Shown: one piece after another, positions 55,544 through 64,000 of the stretch | Layout of the letters: every line of letters starts with the position of its first letter | Position numbering within the stretch: position 1 is the stretch's first letter | Notes under the pieces: model-generated | Told to the model about the DNA's origin: nothing | What the model saw: the letters and a program-made list of their open reading frames with translations, nothing else | The model's database searches: none | NCBI GenBank assembly: GCA_052437175.1 | Contig: JBQVOK010000001.1 | Location: 310,001-374,000 of the forward strand | Direction of reading: 5' to 3' | Length of the DNA: 64,000 bases | Origin: JACVCJ01 sp052437175 | Lineage (GTDB): Bacteria; Bacteroidota; Bacteroidia; CAIKAF01 | Made by a program: the position numbers and the translations under genes

Positions 55544-56759
55544 TTAAACTTTCCTTATCATTCTGGACATATAAAAACCGTCGAATCCCTGCTCCGAAGG
55601 ATAAACGGTTTGTTCTGCAACGGGTTCAAAGTTTTTATTCTCAAGTAAAAAGGCCTGGGTCTGCTGCTGGTTCTCTTCGGGCAGCAGGCTGCAGGTGGCG
55701 TAAACTAAGGCGCCTCCGGGCTTTACCATACGGGCGTATTCTTTTAGTATATACCCTTGTAATAGTTTAAGTTCGTCCACGAAGCTGTTCGTGATCCTGT
55801 ATTTGGCGTCCGGGTTGCGTTTCAGCACGCCGCTGCCGCTGCAGGGAACGTCCAGCAGCAATACGTCGGCCCGGTTCTCCTTGTTCTTAATGCCGGCGAG
55901 CCCGCGTATCTGCTCGGTCTGTATGGTATCTATGCCGGCGCGGGCCGCCCGTTTTTTCAGTTCTTCCAGTTTCCAGGCTTCGGTATCCATAGAAATGATA
56001 CGGCCTTTGTTCTGCATTTCGGCCGCCAGGAATAGGCTTTTACCGCCGGCGCCGGCACAGGCGTCGATCACGGTCATTCCCGGTTTTACGGCACAGATCT
56101 CGGCAATTTTCTGGGACCCGGCGTCCTGTACTTCAAAGCAGCCGGCCCGGAACAGCGGACTGCTGAACACATTCCAGCGGTGTTCGCAGATAAGGGCATA
56201 GGGCGTAAAGGGCGTCTGCCGGGTCTGTATACCTTCGGCCGCCAGTTTTTTCTGTAGTTCGGCCACGGAATTTTTCAGGATGTTGCAGCGCAGGATCAGG
56301 TCTGCAGGTTCGTTCATGGCAGCCAGTTCGCGGTTCCAGCGTTCCGTATCCAGCTGTGCCAGGGCGCGTTGCTGCAGCTCGTCCCCCACAGAATAACGTA
56401 TCTCAGGCTTCTGTTCTGCTTCCTGCATGCGCCCGCGGAAGTCCTTCTTCTGCAGGTCTTTGAATTCACTCCAGTCGGGCAGGCTGTTCCCGGCCGAAAG
56501 CCAGTATACCCCGAACACTTCCCAGAGCTCTTTCTTGCGGAAGCCGGGTTCACGTTCCAGCAGGTAGTGCCACAGGCGCCAGTAGCGGATTATTTCGTAG
56601 GCGCTTTCTGCAATAAAGGCCCGGTCGTTACGGCCGTATTTCCGGTTGGCGGAAAACAGCTGTTCCATGGCCTTGTCGGCTTTGCGGCCATGCGCGAACA
56701 CTTCTTCGAGAATTTCGCTGATGGCCTGTATCCATGCCGGGTTTATGCGGGTGTTCATC
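55544..56759 (-). CDS. RsmB/NOP-type rRNA (cytosine-C5) methyltransferase
   Basis: 405 residues (start codon complement 56759-56761, so the true end is 56761; the final base overlaps truA). An N-terminal NusB-like helical domain (about 1-130) is followed by a SAM-dependent methyltransferase with DACAGAGGKS as motif I, C307 in DVPCSGSG and C357 in YATCSLLPEEN; these are the two cysteines that form and release the covalent RNA adduct. It likely makes m5C in 16S rRNA or a tRNA; the exact site is not deducible. The ATG overlaps the truA stop by one base, so the two RNA-modifying genes are translationally coupled. Confidence 0.92.
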
Positions 56760-56760
56760 A

Positions 56761-57522
56761 TTATTTTTCCGGGGATATAAAAATGGAAGAGGGGTAAATA
56801 ACGTCGCTGAGATGCAGGCCTTCCGGGGCGGCGTTCTCCCCCGCCTGTGTACGGTCCAGCGCGGCCAGGATCAGGGGCATGTCTTCCGGGCGGCGTTTGC
56901 CGGCACCGATCTCGAGCATAGTGCCTGTGAGACTTCGTACCATATTCATTACAAATCGGTTGGCGCGTATGGTAAAGGTCAGCATGCGTTCGTCCTGCTG
57001 CCAGTGTGCCAGGCTCACGGTGCAGCGTTTATGCGCTACTTCGGCCCGGGTGCTGCAGAACGAACTGAAATCGTGCTCACCCAGTATATACGGTGTGGCC
57101 TTTTGCATGGCCTCCAGGTCGGGAACGCGGTACAGCTGTAATGCGGTATCTTTCAGGAAGGCAGATTTACCCAGGTGAATAAAATACCGGTATTCCCGGG
57201 CCTCGGCACTGAAGCGGGCATGAGCATCGGGCTGTACTTCCCGTATCTGGTGTATGGCAATGTCCTGCGGCAGCAGACGGTTGAGCTTGTAGCTAAGCGT
57301 ATCGTTGTCCATCGGGGCTTCTTCCAGCTCAAAATGGGCAAAACTTTTCAGGGCATGTACGCCGGCATCTGTGCGTCCCTGGCCGGTAACGGGAACTTCG
57401 CGCCGCAGGATCAGGGCCAGTGCCTCTTCCAGGGTCTGCTGCACCGAAGGGCCGTTGGGTTGTACCTGCCAGCCCGAATAAGCCGTGCCTTTATAGGAAA
57501 GTTCGATGAAAAAACGCTTCAT
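56761..57522 (-). CDS. truA: tRNA pseudouridine synthase A
   Basis: 253 residues from ATG 57520-57522 (MKRFFIELSYKGTAYSGWQ); an upstream in-frame start at 57543 would cover the promoter element. TruA makes pseudouridine at positions 38-40 of the anticodon stem. The catalytic D52 lies in GQGRTDAGVHA (47-57), and other motifs are HFELEEAP, EYRYFIH, and FVMNMVRSLTGTMLEIGAGK. The last 10 residues run into the start of the RsmB-like gene. A perfect TACCTTTG -7 element lies 7 bases before the ATG. Confidence 0.96.
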   Translation of the reverse strand: MKRFFIELSYKGTAYSGWQVQPNGPSVQQTLEEALALILRREVPVTGQGRTDAGVHALKSFAHFELEEAPMDNDTLSYKLNRLLPQDIAIHQIREVQPDAHARFSAEAREYRYFIHLGKSAFLKDTALQLYRVPDLEAMQKATPYILGEHDFSSFCSTRAEVAHKRCTVSLAHWQQDERMLTFTIRANRFVMNMVRSLTGTMLEIGAGKRRPEDMPLILAALDRTQAGENAAPEGLHLSDVIYPSSIFISPEK

Positions 57523-57529
57523 ACCGCCG

Positions 57530-57537
57530 CAAAGGTA
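57530..57537 (-). promoter_or_regulatory. Promoter -7 element of truA
   Basis: The minus strand reads TACCTTTG, perfect TAnnTTTG, ending 7 bases before the truA ATG. It is divergent from the ffh promoter 65 bases away. Confidence 0.45.
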
Positions 57538-57601
57538 ATGCAATCTTCAACGTATAAAATAATATGCCCGAAGAGCGGCTGTAACGAGCCGGGTATTTTA
57601 A

Positions 57602-57609
57602 TATATTTG
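57602..57609 (+). promoter_or_regulatory. Promoter -7 element of ffh
   Basis: TATATTTG followed by C, a perfect TAnnTTTG, 23 bases before the ffh ATG. No clear -33 element. Confidence 0.45.
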
Positions 57610-57632
57610 CACCTCAAAAAAAATCGAGCATC

Positions 57633-58967
57633 ATGTTTGAAAATCTGTCCGAAAAGCTGGAGCGCTCGTTTAAGCTGCTCAAAGGCCAGGGGAAAATTAC
57701 CGAGATCAACGTAGCGGAAACCATGAAAGAAGTGCGTCGCGCCCTGCTGGATGCCGACGTAAACTATAAGACCGCCAAGGAATTTACAGATACCGTTAAG
57801 GCCAAAGCGCTGGGACAAAATGTACTCACCGCCGTTTCTCCGGGGCAGCTCATGGTAAAGATCGCACATGACGAACTGGTGCAACTGATGGGCGGCACCG
57901 CCAGCGACATCAACCTGAAAGGTTCCCCGGCCGTGATCCTTTTATCGGGTCTGCAGGGTTCGGGTAAAACCACCTTTTCTTCCAAGCTGGCTTCGTACCT
58001 CAAAACCAAAAAGGGCAAAAATCCCCTGCTGGTAGCCTGTGACGTATATCGTCCTGCGGCCATTGACCAGCTGCATGTGCTGGGAGAGGCCATCGGGGTG
58101 CCCGTATATTCAGATAAAGACAACAAGAACGCCGTTCAGATCGCAGAGAACGCGATAAAACATGCCAAACAGAACGGCAATAACGTGGTGATCATCGATA
58201 CGGCGGGCCGCCTGGCGGTAGACGAAGAGATGATGGCCGAAATAGCCCGTGTAAAAGCAGCCGTAAACCCGGATGAGATCCTGTTCGTAGTGGATGCCAT
58301 GACCGGTCAGGATGCCGTAAATACCGCCAAGGCCTTTAACGACCGCCTCGATTTTAACGGGGTGGTGCTTACCAAACTGGACGGGGATACCCGCGGTGGT
58401 GCGGCGCTTTCCATACAGTCGGTGGTGAACAAGCCCATCAAATTTGTGGGTACGGGCGAAAAACCCGATGCGCTCGACGTATTCTATCCCGAACGTATGG
58501 CCGACCGTATTCTCGGTATGGGTGATATCGTATCGCTGGTAGAAAAGGCCCAGGAACAGTTTGACGAAGAGCAGGCCAAAAAACTGCAGAAAAAGATCGC
58601 CAAGAACCAGTTCGACCTGGAAGACTTCCTGGACCAGATACAGCGTATCAAGAAAATGGGTAACATGAAAGACCTGATGGGCATGATCCCCGGTGTGGGC
58701 AAAGCCATTAAGGACGTAGATATCGACGATAACGCATTCAAGGGGGTAGAGGCCATTATCCGTGCCATGACGGCCGAAGAACGCAGCAATCCCGCCCTCA
58801 TCAACGGTTCGCGCCGTAACCGTATTGCCAAAGGCAGCGGTACCAGCGTGCAGGAAGTGAACAAACTCCTGAAACAGTTCGACGAGATGCGTAAAATGAT
58901 GCGTATCATGAGCGACCGCAACCAGATGTCGAAACTCATGCGCAATATGCCCAAACCTCAACAGTAA
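57633..58967 (+). CDS. ffh: Signal recognition particle protein Ffh
   Basis: 444 residues, normal length. An N-domain (1-90) leads to the SRP GTPase G-domain: GLQGSGKTT (106-114), DTAGRLAVDEEMM, TKLDGDTRGGAALS, and a methionine-rich M-domain (about 325-444; MKDLMGMIPGVG, and MRIMSDRNQMSKLMRNM at the end) that binds signal sequences and 4.5S RNA. Ffh brings inner-membrane proteins to the translocon. The 4.5S RNA gene was not seen in the window. folD starts 2 bases after the stop and is probably in the same transcript. Confidence 0.97.
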   Translation: MFENLSEKLERSFKLLKGQGKITEINVAETMKEVRRALLDADVNYKTAKEFTDTVKAKALGQNVLTAVSPGQLMVKIAHDELVQLMGGTASDINLKGSPAVILLSGLQGSGKTTFSSKLASYLKTKKGKNPLLVACDVYRPAAIDQLHVLGEAIGVPVYSDKDNKNAVQIAENAIKHAKQNGNNVVIIDTAGRLAVDEEMMAEIARVKAAVNPDEILFVVDAMTGQDAVNTAKAFNDRLDFNGVVLTKLDGDTRGGAALSIQSVVNKPIKFVGTGEKPDALDVFYPERMADRILGMGDIVSLVEKAQEQFDEEQAKKLQKKIAKNQFDLEDFLDQIQRIKKMGNMKDLMGMIPGVGKAIKDVDIDDNAFKGVEAIIRAMTAEERSNPALINGSRRNRIAKGSGTSVQEVNKLLKQFDEMRKMMRIMSDRNQMSKLMRNMPKPQQ

Positions 58968-58969
58968 AC

Positions 58970-59854
58970 ATGACACAGATCTTAGACGGCAAGCAGCTTT
59001 CAGCCCTGATGAAACAACAGATCAAGGCCGAAACAGAAGAGTGGACACGCAACGGCGGTAAAAAACCGCACCTGGCCGCTATACTCGTGGGCAACGACGG
59101 CGCCAGTGAGACCTACGTGGCCAGCAAGATCAAAGACTGCGAAGAAGTAGGCTTCGATTCCACCCTGGTCCGTTTCGACACTTCCGTGAGCGAGGAGGAA
59201 CTGCTGGATGCCGTACGCCGTATCAATACCGATGCGGGGATCGATGGTCTCATTGTACAATCGCCGCTGCCGGCGCATATTTCCGAGCAGAAAGTGGTGG
59301 AAACCATCCTGCCTTCGAAAGATGTGGACGGTTTTCATCCGGAGAACGCAGGCCGCCTGGCCCTGGGTATGCCTTCCTATGTAAGCGCCACGCCGGCCGG
59401 CATTATGTTCCTGCTGGAGCATTATAAAGTGGAAACTTCCGGCAAGCACTGTGTGGTGCTGGGCCGCAGTCATATCGTGGGTACGCCCGTGAGCCTGCTC
59501 ATGTCGCGCAATACCTACCCGGGCAATGCCACGGTGACCATCTGTCACAGCCGCACGCAGGACCTGGCTCAGATCACCCGCTCGGCCGATATCATTATTG
59601 CTGCCATCGGTAAACCCGAATTCCTGAAAGGCGATATGGTAAAAGAAGGCGCCGTGGTGGTGGACGTGGGGATCACCCGCGTGCCCGACAGCAGCAAAAA
59701 AGCCGGGTTCCGCCTGGCGGGCGACGTAGACTTTGCCTCCGTAGCCCCGAAGTGCAGCTGGATAACCCCGGTACCCGGTGGCGTAGGGCCTATGACCCGT
59801 ACCGCTTTGCTTTTCAACACGCTGAAAAGTGCCCGCAAAGAAGTATACAAATAG
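58970..59854 (+). CDS. folD: Methylenetetrahydrofolate dehydrogenase / cyclohydrolase
   Basis: 294 residues. FolD interconverts 5,10-methylene-THF, 5,10-methenyl-THF and 10-formyl-THF, the one-carbon units for purine, thymidylate and fMet synthesis. Motifs are VGNDGASETYVASK with Y49 and catalytic K53, QSPLPAHI, KDVDGFHP, the NAD(P)-binding GRSHIVGTPVSLLM, and PGGVGPMT near the end. Length is normal. It starts 2 bases after ffh and shares its transcript. Confidence 0.97.
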   Translation: MTQILDGKQLSALMKQQIKAETEEWTRNGGKKPHLAAILVGNDGASETYVASKIKDCEEVGFDSTLVRFDTSVSEEELLDAVRRINTDAGIDGLIVQSPLPAHISEQKVVETILPSKDVDGFHPENAGRLALGMPSYVSATPAGIMFLLEHYKVETSGKHCVVLGRSHIVGTPVSLLMSRNTYPGNATVTICHSRTQDLAQITRSADIIIAAIGKPEFLKGDMVKEGAVVVDVGITRVPDSSKKAGFRLAGDVDFASVAPKCSWITPVPGGVGPMTRTALLFNTLKSARKEVYK

Positions 59855-59906
59855 TTTTGGCTATTCTATATATTCTTAGTACTTTCCAAGCCCAAACTCA
59901 AGTGTT

Positions 59907-61514
59907 ATGAAAAGACTTCTGATCCTTTCCCTTACCCTTGCAATCTCCGGCTCGGCGGCCGCCCAGAGCAATGTGGCCAAGATCGGCCTGCTGAAAAGAT
60001 TTGTAACGGAAGAGAACTGGGACGGGGCCGTGTCCGTGGGCGAAAAGCTGCTTACGATCAACAGCAAGGATCCTGCCGCTACCTATTACACCGCCATCGC
60101 TTTTGTAAATACCAACCGTCCGGCCGATGCCCTGCGCCTGCTTAAAAGCCTGGAAGGGAACGAAAAGCTGAAATCCTTTAAAGATTATACGTTCTGGATG
60201 GGCCGCGCCGCCCTGGCCAACGGTAAACCCCAGGATGCGGTGAGCGCTTTCGAAGCCTATAAAACGCAGCTTAAGGGAAAAAAGGCCGTTTCTACCCTGG
60301 AATTCGACCATTATTACTCCCAGGCGAAAAATGCGGTGCATTACATGAACAATCCGCTGCCGATCAGCTTTAAAAACCTCGGTGAGACCATCAATACCGA
60401 AGTGCAGGAAATGAAACCCAGCGTAAATGCCGAAGGCAACCTGCTGGTATTTTCTGCCCGCCGCTACGGTAACGTGGGCGCCACTACCGACCCGTACGAC
60501 GGTAAACCGTTCGAAGATATCTGGTACTCCACCTGGGATACCATCAACAACCGCTGGGGCGAGGCCGAGAACCTCACCGCCGTGAATACCGGTGAACATG
60601 AATCGGTAATGTCCCTTTCTCCCGATGGTTCGGTAATGTTCATTTATGTGAATATACCCGGCAAGACGGGCAGCGGCGATATCTGGTACAGTAAGTACCG
60701 CGGAGACCTGGAATGGAGCCGTCCTACCGAGTACGAGGGGCCTTTCAATACATCCTATTTTGAATCTTCGGCCAGCCTGGCCACCGGTGGTAAACGCATG
60801 TTTTTCGTAAGCGAACGTACCGATGGCAAGAGCCAGGGCCAGGGCGATATCTGGGTGTGCGACCGCAAAGGCCGCCGCGAATGGGATAAACCCGTAAATG
60901 CCGGCGAAATGATCAATACCCGCTGGGACGAAGCTTCGGTGTACGTTGCGGTAGACGGTAAAACGGTGTTCTTCAGTTCCAACAGCGACAGCAGTATGGG
61001 CGGTTACGATATCTTCCGCACTACCTATGTGAACGGTAAATGGACAACGCCGGTGAACCTGGGCTATCCCATCAATACCACGGGTGATGAAGTGAGCTTC
61101 TCGATCTCTGCCGACGGTAAAAAAGCCTATATGGCCGCTAAAAGACCCGAAGGCTACGGCGATTTCGATATTTATGAGGTTGACCTTTCCAAAGTGAATA
61201 TCCTCGACAATACACAGGTATTCGGCGAAGGAGCCGTGCTCAGTATCCTGAAAGGTACAGTAGACGGAGACGACGGTATGCCGCTGCCTGAAGCAAAAAT
61301 AAGCGTGTACGACGAGAACGGCACCGCTCTGATCTCGACCCACGATGTGGACGAGGACGGTAATTTCTTCATTACCCTCGAGGGCGGAATGAAGTACACC
61401 GTTACCATTTCAGCCAAAGGCTTTACATCCGTAACCCAGAAAATTGCCCTGAGTAAAAAAGAAGGGTCGCAACCCTTTACATTGAATAAGGAATTCGTTT
61501 TAGATAAAGAGTAA
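59907..61514 (+). CDS. Exported TPR/PD40 propeller protein without OmpA domain (PorE-like)
   Basis: 535 residues with a signal peptide (MKRLLILSLTLAISGSAAAQ). TPR-like helices (about 25-150; GEKLLTINSKDPAATYYTAIAF, written in part) precede PD40 propeller blades (about 155-430: SLSPDGSVMFIYVNIPG, GGYDIFRTTYVNGKWT) and a carboxypeptidase-regulatory-like beta domain (about 445-535; GTVDGDDGMPLPEAKISVYD). It resembles the periplasmic PorE-like proteins of the adhesin cassettes but lacks the OmpA domain. Function is unknown; binding of a T9SS or envelope partner is inference. It lies alone between folD and gpmA on the same strand; gpmA follows 3 bases later. Confidence 0.82.
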   Translation: MKRLLILSLTLAISGSAAAQSNVAKIGLLKRFVTEENWDGAVSVGEKLLTINSKDPAATYYTAIAFVNTNRPADALRLLKSLEGNEKLKSFKDYTFWMGRAALANGKPQDAVSAFEAYKTQLKGKKAVSTLEFDHYYSQAKNAVHYMNNPLPISFKNLGETINTEVQEMKPSVNAEGNLLVFSARRYGNVGATTDPYDGKPFEDIWYSTWDTINNRWGEAENLTAVNTGEHESVMSLSPDGSVMFIYVNIPGKTGSGDIWYSKYRGDLEWSRPTEYEGPFNTSYFESSASLATGGKRMFFVSERTDGKSQGQGDIWVCDRKGRREWDKPVNAGEMINTRWDEASVYVAVDGKTVFFSSNSDSSMGGYDIFRTTYVNGKWTTPVNLGYPINTTGDEVSFSISADGKKAYMAAKRPEGYGDFDIYEVDLSKVNILDNTQVFGEGAVLSILKGTVDGDDGMPLPEAKISVYDENGTALISTHDVDEDGNFFITLEGGMKYTVTISAKGFTSVTQKIALSKKEGSQPFTLNKEFVLDKE

Positions 61515-61517
61515 GTT

Positions 61518-62261
61518 ATGAAAAGGCTGGTTTTATTGCGTCACGGGCAGAGCGCCTGGAATAAGGAAAATCGTTTTACGGGATGGACAGACGTTCCGCT
61601 GAGTGAAACCGGGGTGGAAGAAGCCCGCAAAGCCGGCAGGGATATGCTTAGTGCCGGTTTCCATTTCAAAGTAGCCTACACTTCGTTCCTGAAACGCGCG
61701 ATAAAAACCTGCTGGCTGGCCCTGGAAGAAATGGACCGTATGTACATACCCGTGTATACGTCCTGGCGCCTGAACGAAAAGCATTACGGCATGCTTACCG
61801 GCCTCAACAAAGCCGAAACGGCCGAAAAATACGGCGATGAACAGGTGCTGCTCTGGCGCCGCGGGTATGCCATAGCGCCCCCGGCCATCGACCCGGAGAA
61901 TGAATTCAGCCCCTACCTCGACGCTAAATACAGCGCCATTCCCAAAGAGCAGATACCGCTTACCGAATCCCTGAAAGATACTATTGAACGCATCATCCCG
62001 TACTGGGAAAGCGATATACGTCCGGCTCTCTTCCGCGAGGGAGAAGTGCTGGTGGCTGCCCACGGCAACAGCCTGCGGGGCATTGTAAAATACCTCAAGA
62101 ACATGAGCGAAGAGGAGATCCTGGAACTGAACCTGGTTACCGGAGTCCCTTACGTGTTCGAATTTGATGATGAGGGTAAACTGCTGCGCGACTACTTCCT
62201 GGCCGATGACGAAGAACTGAAGAAGCAGATGGACGCCGTAGCATCGCAGGGCAAAAAATAA
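61518..62261 (+). CDS. gpmA: 2,3-bisphosphoglycerate-dependent phosphoglycerate mutase
   Basis: 247 residues, normal length. It interconverts 3- and 2-phosphoglycerate in glycolysis. The phosphoacceptor is H9 in LLRHGQSAWN; other family motifs are FTGWTDVPLSETG, NEKHYGMLTGLNK with the general acid E, RRGYAIAPP and VAAHGNSLRGIVKYL with the second histidine. The start is only 3 bases after the PD40 gene and the next gene begins 4 bases after its stop, so all are likely one transcript. Confidence 0.95.
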   Translation: MKRLVLLRHGQSAWNKENRFTGWTDVPLSETGVEEARKAGRDMLSAGFHFKVAYTSFLKRAIKTCWLALEEMDRMYIPVYTSWRLNEKHYGMLTGLNKAETAEKYGDEQVLLWRRGYAIAPPAIDPENEFSPYLDAKYSAIPKEQIPLTESLKDTIERIIPYWESDIRPALFREGEVLVAAHGNSLRGIVKYLKNMSEEEILELNLVTGVPYVFEFDDEGKLLRDYFLADDEELKKQMDAVASQGKK

Positions 62262-62265
62262 AGGA

Positions 62266-62985
62266 ATGAACACCTTTGCCGTTGGCGATATACATGGCTG
62301 CAGCCGCACGCTGCGCGCACTGATCGAAGATTACATCGTACCTTCGGCGGGGGACCGTTTTATTTTTCTCGGCGACTATATCGACCGCGGGCCCGGCAGC
62401 CGGCAGGTGATCGATTACCTGCAGTCGCTTTCTGCACAGGGTATCGATACGGTTTTTATCGGCGGTAACCACGAAGAAGTGGCGCTGAAGGCCTACGATA
62501 CGGCAAAGGAACAGCATAAGAAAAGATCGTTCTTTTTTAAACCGTCGAACCCCGCGCTGGCCTCCTGGCTGCGTATGGGCGGCACGGAATGCCTGCAGAG
62601 CTTCGGCCTCGATTCGGTACTGGCCATTCCCGAAAGTTATATCGACTGGATGCGGGCCTGCACCGATTATTATGAACACCCGCAATACCTGCTGGTACAC
62701 GGGGGCTTTAACTTTTCGCTCCCCGATATATTTTCGGACGTGCATGCCATGCGCTGGATACGCGAATTTGAAGTAGACCTCGCTAAAACCGGCAACCGGG
62801 GCGTGGTCCACGGTCATGTGCCCGTTTCGGTCGACCTTATAAAATTATGTGCTGCCGATGAAAATTCGGTGTTTTTCCCGCTCGATAACGGTTGTGTGTA
62901 CAATAACCGACCGGGTATGGGTAACCTGGTAGCCATGCAGCTGGAAAACAGGCGCTTATTCATAGCCCCGAACCAGGATATGTAA
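62266..62985 (+). CDS. Metallophosphoesterase (serine/threonine protein phosphatase-like)
   Basis: 239 residues. The binuclear metal site is visible as GDIHG (7-11), GDYIDRG (36-42) and GNHEE (67-71), and two further histidines in LLVHGG and VVHGHVPV. This is the bacterial PrpE/PP1-like type that removes phosphate from serine or threonine residues, or acts on nucleotide polyphosphates such as Ap4A. Which substrate is used cannot be told. It starts 4 bases after gpmA. Confidence 0.88.
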   Translation: MNTFAVGDIHGCSRTLRALIEDYIVPSAGDRFIFLGDYIDRGPGSRQVIDYLQSLSAQGIDTVFIGGNHEEVALKAYDTAKEQHKKRSFFFKPSNPALASWLRMGGTECLQSFGLDSVLAIPESYIDWMRACTDYYEHPQYLLVHGGFNFSLPDIFSDVHAMRWIREFEVDLAKTGNRGVVHGHVPVSVDLIKLCAADENSVFFPLDNGCVYNNRPGMGNLVAMQLENRRLFIAPNQDM

Positions 62986-63107
62986 TTGGTACGAAAATTG
63001 CATACAATTCCGTTTAAGTCTCTATAAAAATTTTTAACGGCCTGGTTTATATTATTTTAAAAAAATGAATCCGGGTTTCAAAAAAAAGCGTTTACTTTGG
63101 AATGATT

Positions 63108-64000
63108 ATGCGCACCACATTACACCTGCTAATAACCACAGCTGCGTTCTTCTGTACCCTTAAGGCAAGTTCGCAAACCTATGTTTTCGCCCAGTTACAG
63201 GGTTTTATTACCATGAATACCACGGGCTGGAATATGAACGGAGCTGCTGCCGTGGGAGATACTCCCGGAGACGTTGACCCGTTTAATAACGAAATGGTAC
63301 TTACCAATGTAGTACAGAATACCAACGGAGGTATTTTTTACGGCACGCCCATCAACCTGGCCATGTGTACCAAATGGACGGCCGAGTTTGAATACCGTGT
63401 ATGGGATGGTACCGGGGCCGACGGACTGGCCTTCTGTTTCCTGCCGAACCCGCCCGTAGGCTTCCTGATCGGCAGCGATATGGGTCTTCCGCCCGCGGCT
63501 CCGGGACTGAAAGTCGTATTCGACTCCTTTGACAACTGCGGAAATATGAACCCCGAGCTGCAGATCTACGAAGGTACCGGCTACGGGGAATGCATCGCCG
63601 GTATTTCCAAGATCGACAATGCCCTGGGCAATATGTGGTTCCTGCGTTCCACCAACTACAATGCCGCGCGCATCACATACAACAACGGACTTATCCAGGT
63701 ATATGTGAACAACAACCTGATGCTTTCGGCCAATTTCCCGATCAATTATGTGGGTTACATGGGTTTTACGGCCAGTACGGGTAACAGTACCGACCGCCAT
63801 TCCATCCGCAACGTAATTATCTATACCGAGCAGGCCACTTCCAATGCCGGCCCGGACGTATCCATCTGTTCCGGGGGAACAACCCAGATCGGCGCGGCCA
63901 ATAATGCAAACTATCATTATTCCTGGAGCCCGGTGAACGGCCTCAACCAGACCAATATCTCCAATCCGCAGGTAACGCTTACCAACGGGGCCAACACGCC
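63108..64000 (+). CDS. Secreted L-type lectin-like domain protein, N-terminal part (cut by window end)
   Basis: Frame open from ATG 63108 through the window end, 297 codons seen with no stop. A signal peptide (MRTTLHLLITTAAFFCTLKASSQ) precedes an L-type lectin/concanavalin-like beta-sandwich (about 25-245: FEYRVWDGTGADGLAFCFL, in part, LKVVFDSFDN, YNNGLIQVYVNNNLML, VGYMGFTASTGNSTDRH in part). An Ig-like domain then starts (SNAGPDVSICSGGTTQIG, YSWSPVNGL). Such layouts are usual in T9SS-exported surface proteins, but the C-terminal tail lies beyond the window. The lectin fold suggests carbohydrate binding. Confidence 0.82.
   Translation, partial: MRTTLHLLITTAAFFCTLKASSQTYVFAQLQGFITMNTTGWNMNGAAAVGDTPGDVDPFNNEMVLTNVVQNTNGGIFYGTPINLAMCTKWTAEFEYRVWDGTGADGLAFCFLPNPPVGFLIGSDMGLPPAAPGLKVVFDSFDNCGNMNPELQIYEGTGYGECIAGISKIDNALGNMWFLRSTNYNAARITYNNGLIQVYVNNNLMLSANFPINYVGYMGFTASTGNSTDRHSIRNVIIYTEQATSNAGPDVSICSGGTTQIGAANNANYHYSWSPVNGLNQTNISNPQVTLTNGANT

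Overview
The window looks like chromosome from a member of the Bacteroidota, most likely near the Chitinophagales. The evidence is the many secreted proteins with type IX secretion system (T9SS) sorting tails of both type A and type B, PorP/SprF partners, PD40/OmpA proteins, S9B dipeptidyl peptidase IV, WbqC beside a long LepB, and Bacteroidota-type TAnnTTTG promoter elements. Shine-Dalgarno sequences are mostly weak. I found no rRNA, tRNA, insertion sequence, CRISPR array or phage gene.

Positions 1-34300 are a surface-protein region. After the 3' end of fusA comes a small secreted protein, then two paralogous three-gene cassettes (834-7675 and 7728-17910). Each cassette is a large type B-sorted adhesin, a PorP/SprF outer-membrane protein and a TPR/PD40/OmpA lipoprotein-like protein. 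A third type B adhesin without partners follows (18087-21908). Next is a convergent Fic toxin / VbhA-like antitoxin pair whose 3' ends overlap (21988-22767), a LamG protein with a type A tail, and a 564-bp AT-rich gap. The region ends with a 3102-residue M43 metalloprotease/propeller protein carrying 21 clear, cysteine-rich PKD repeats.

Positions 34300-64000 are mostly housekeeping genes with some accessory ones: smpB, a small secreted protein, DPP IV, cca-miaA-recN, an SDR, a LytS/LytTR two-component pair divergent from a GH5 hydrolase, a TetR regulator, prfC, wbqC-like, lepB, a choice-of-anchor L type B protein, truA with an RsmB-like methyltransferase, ffh-folD, a PD40 protein, gpmA, a metallophosphoesterase and the start of an L-type-lectin-like secreted protein cut by the window end.

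Functionally, LepB removes signal peptides and Ffh targets membrane proteins. The PorP/SprF and PD40/OmpA proteins probably help the T9SS export or anchor the giant adhesins. The regulators are local: the two-component pair may control the neighbouring GH5 gene, and TetR probably controls its own promoter. The best candidates for something unusual are the convergent Fic/antitoxin arrangement, the cassette duplication, the cysteine-patterned PKD array, and a cluster of the 9-mer TATACGAAA confined, as far as I can see, to 35-47.3 kb.
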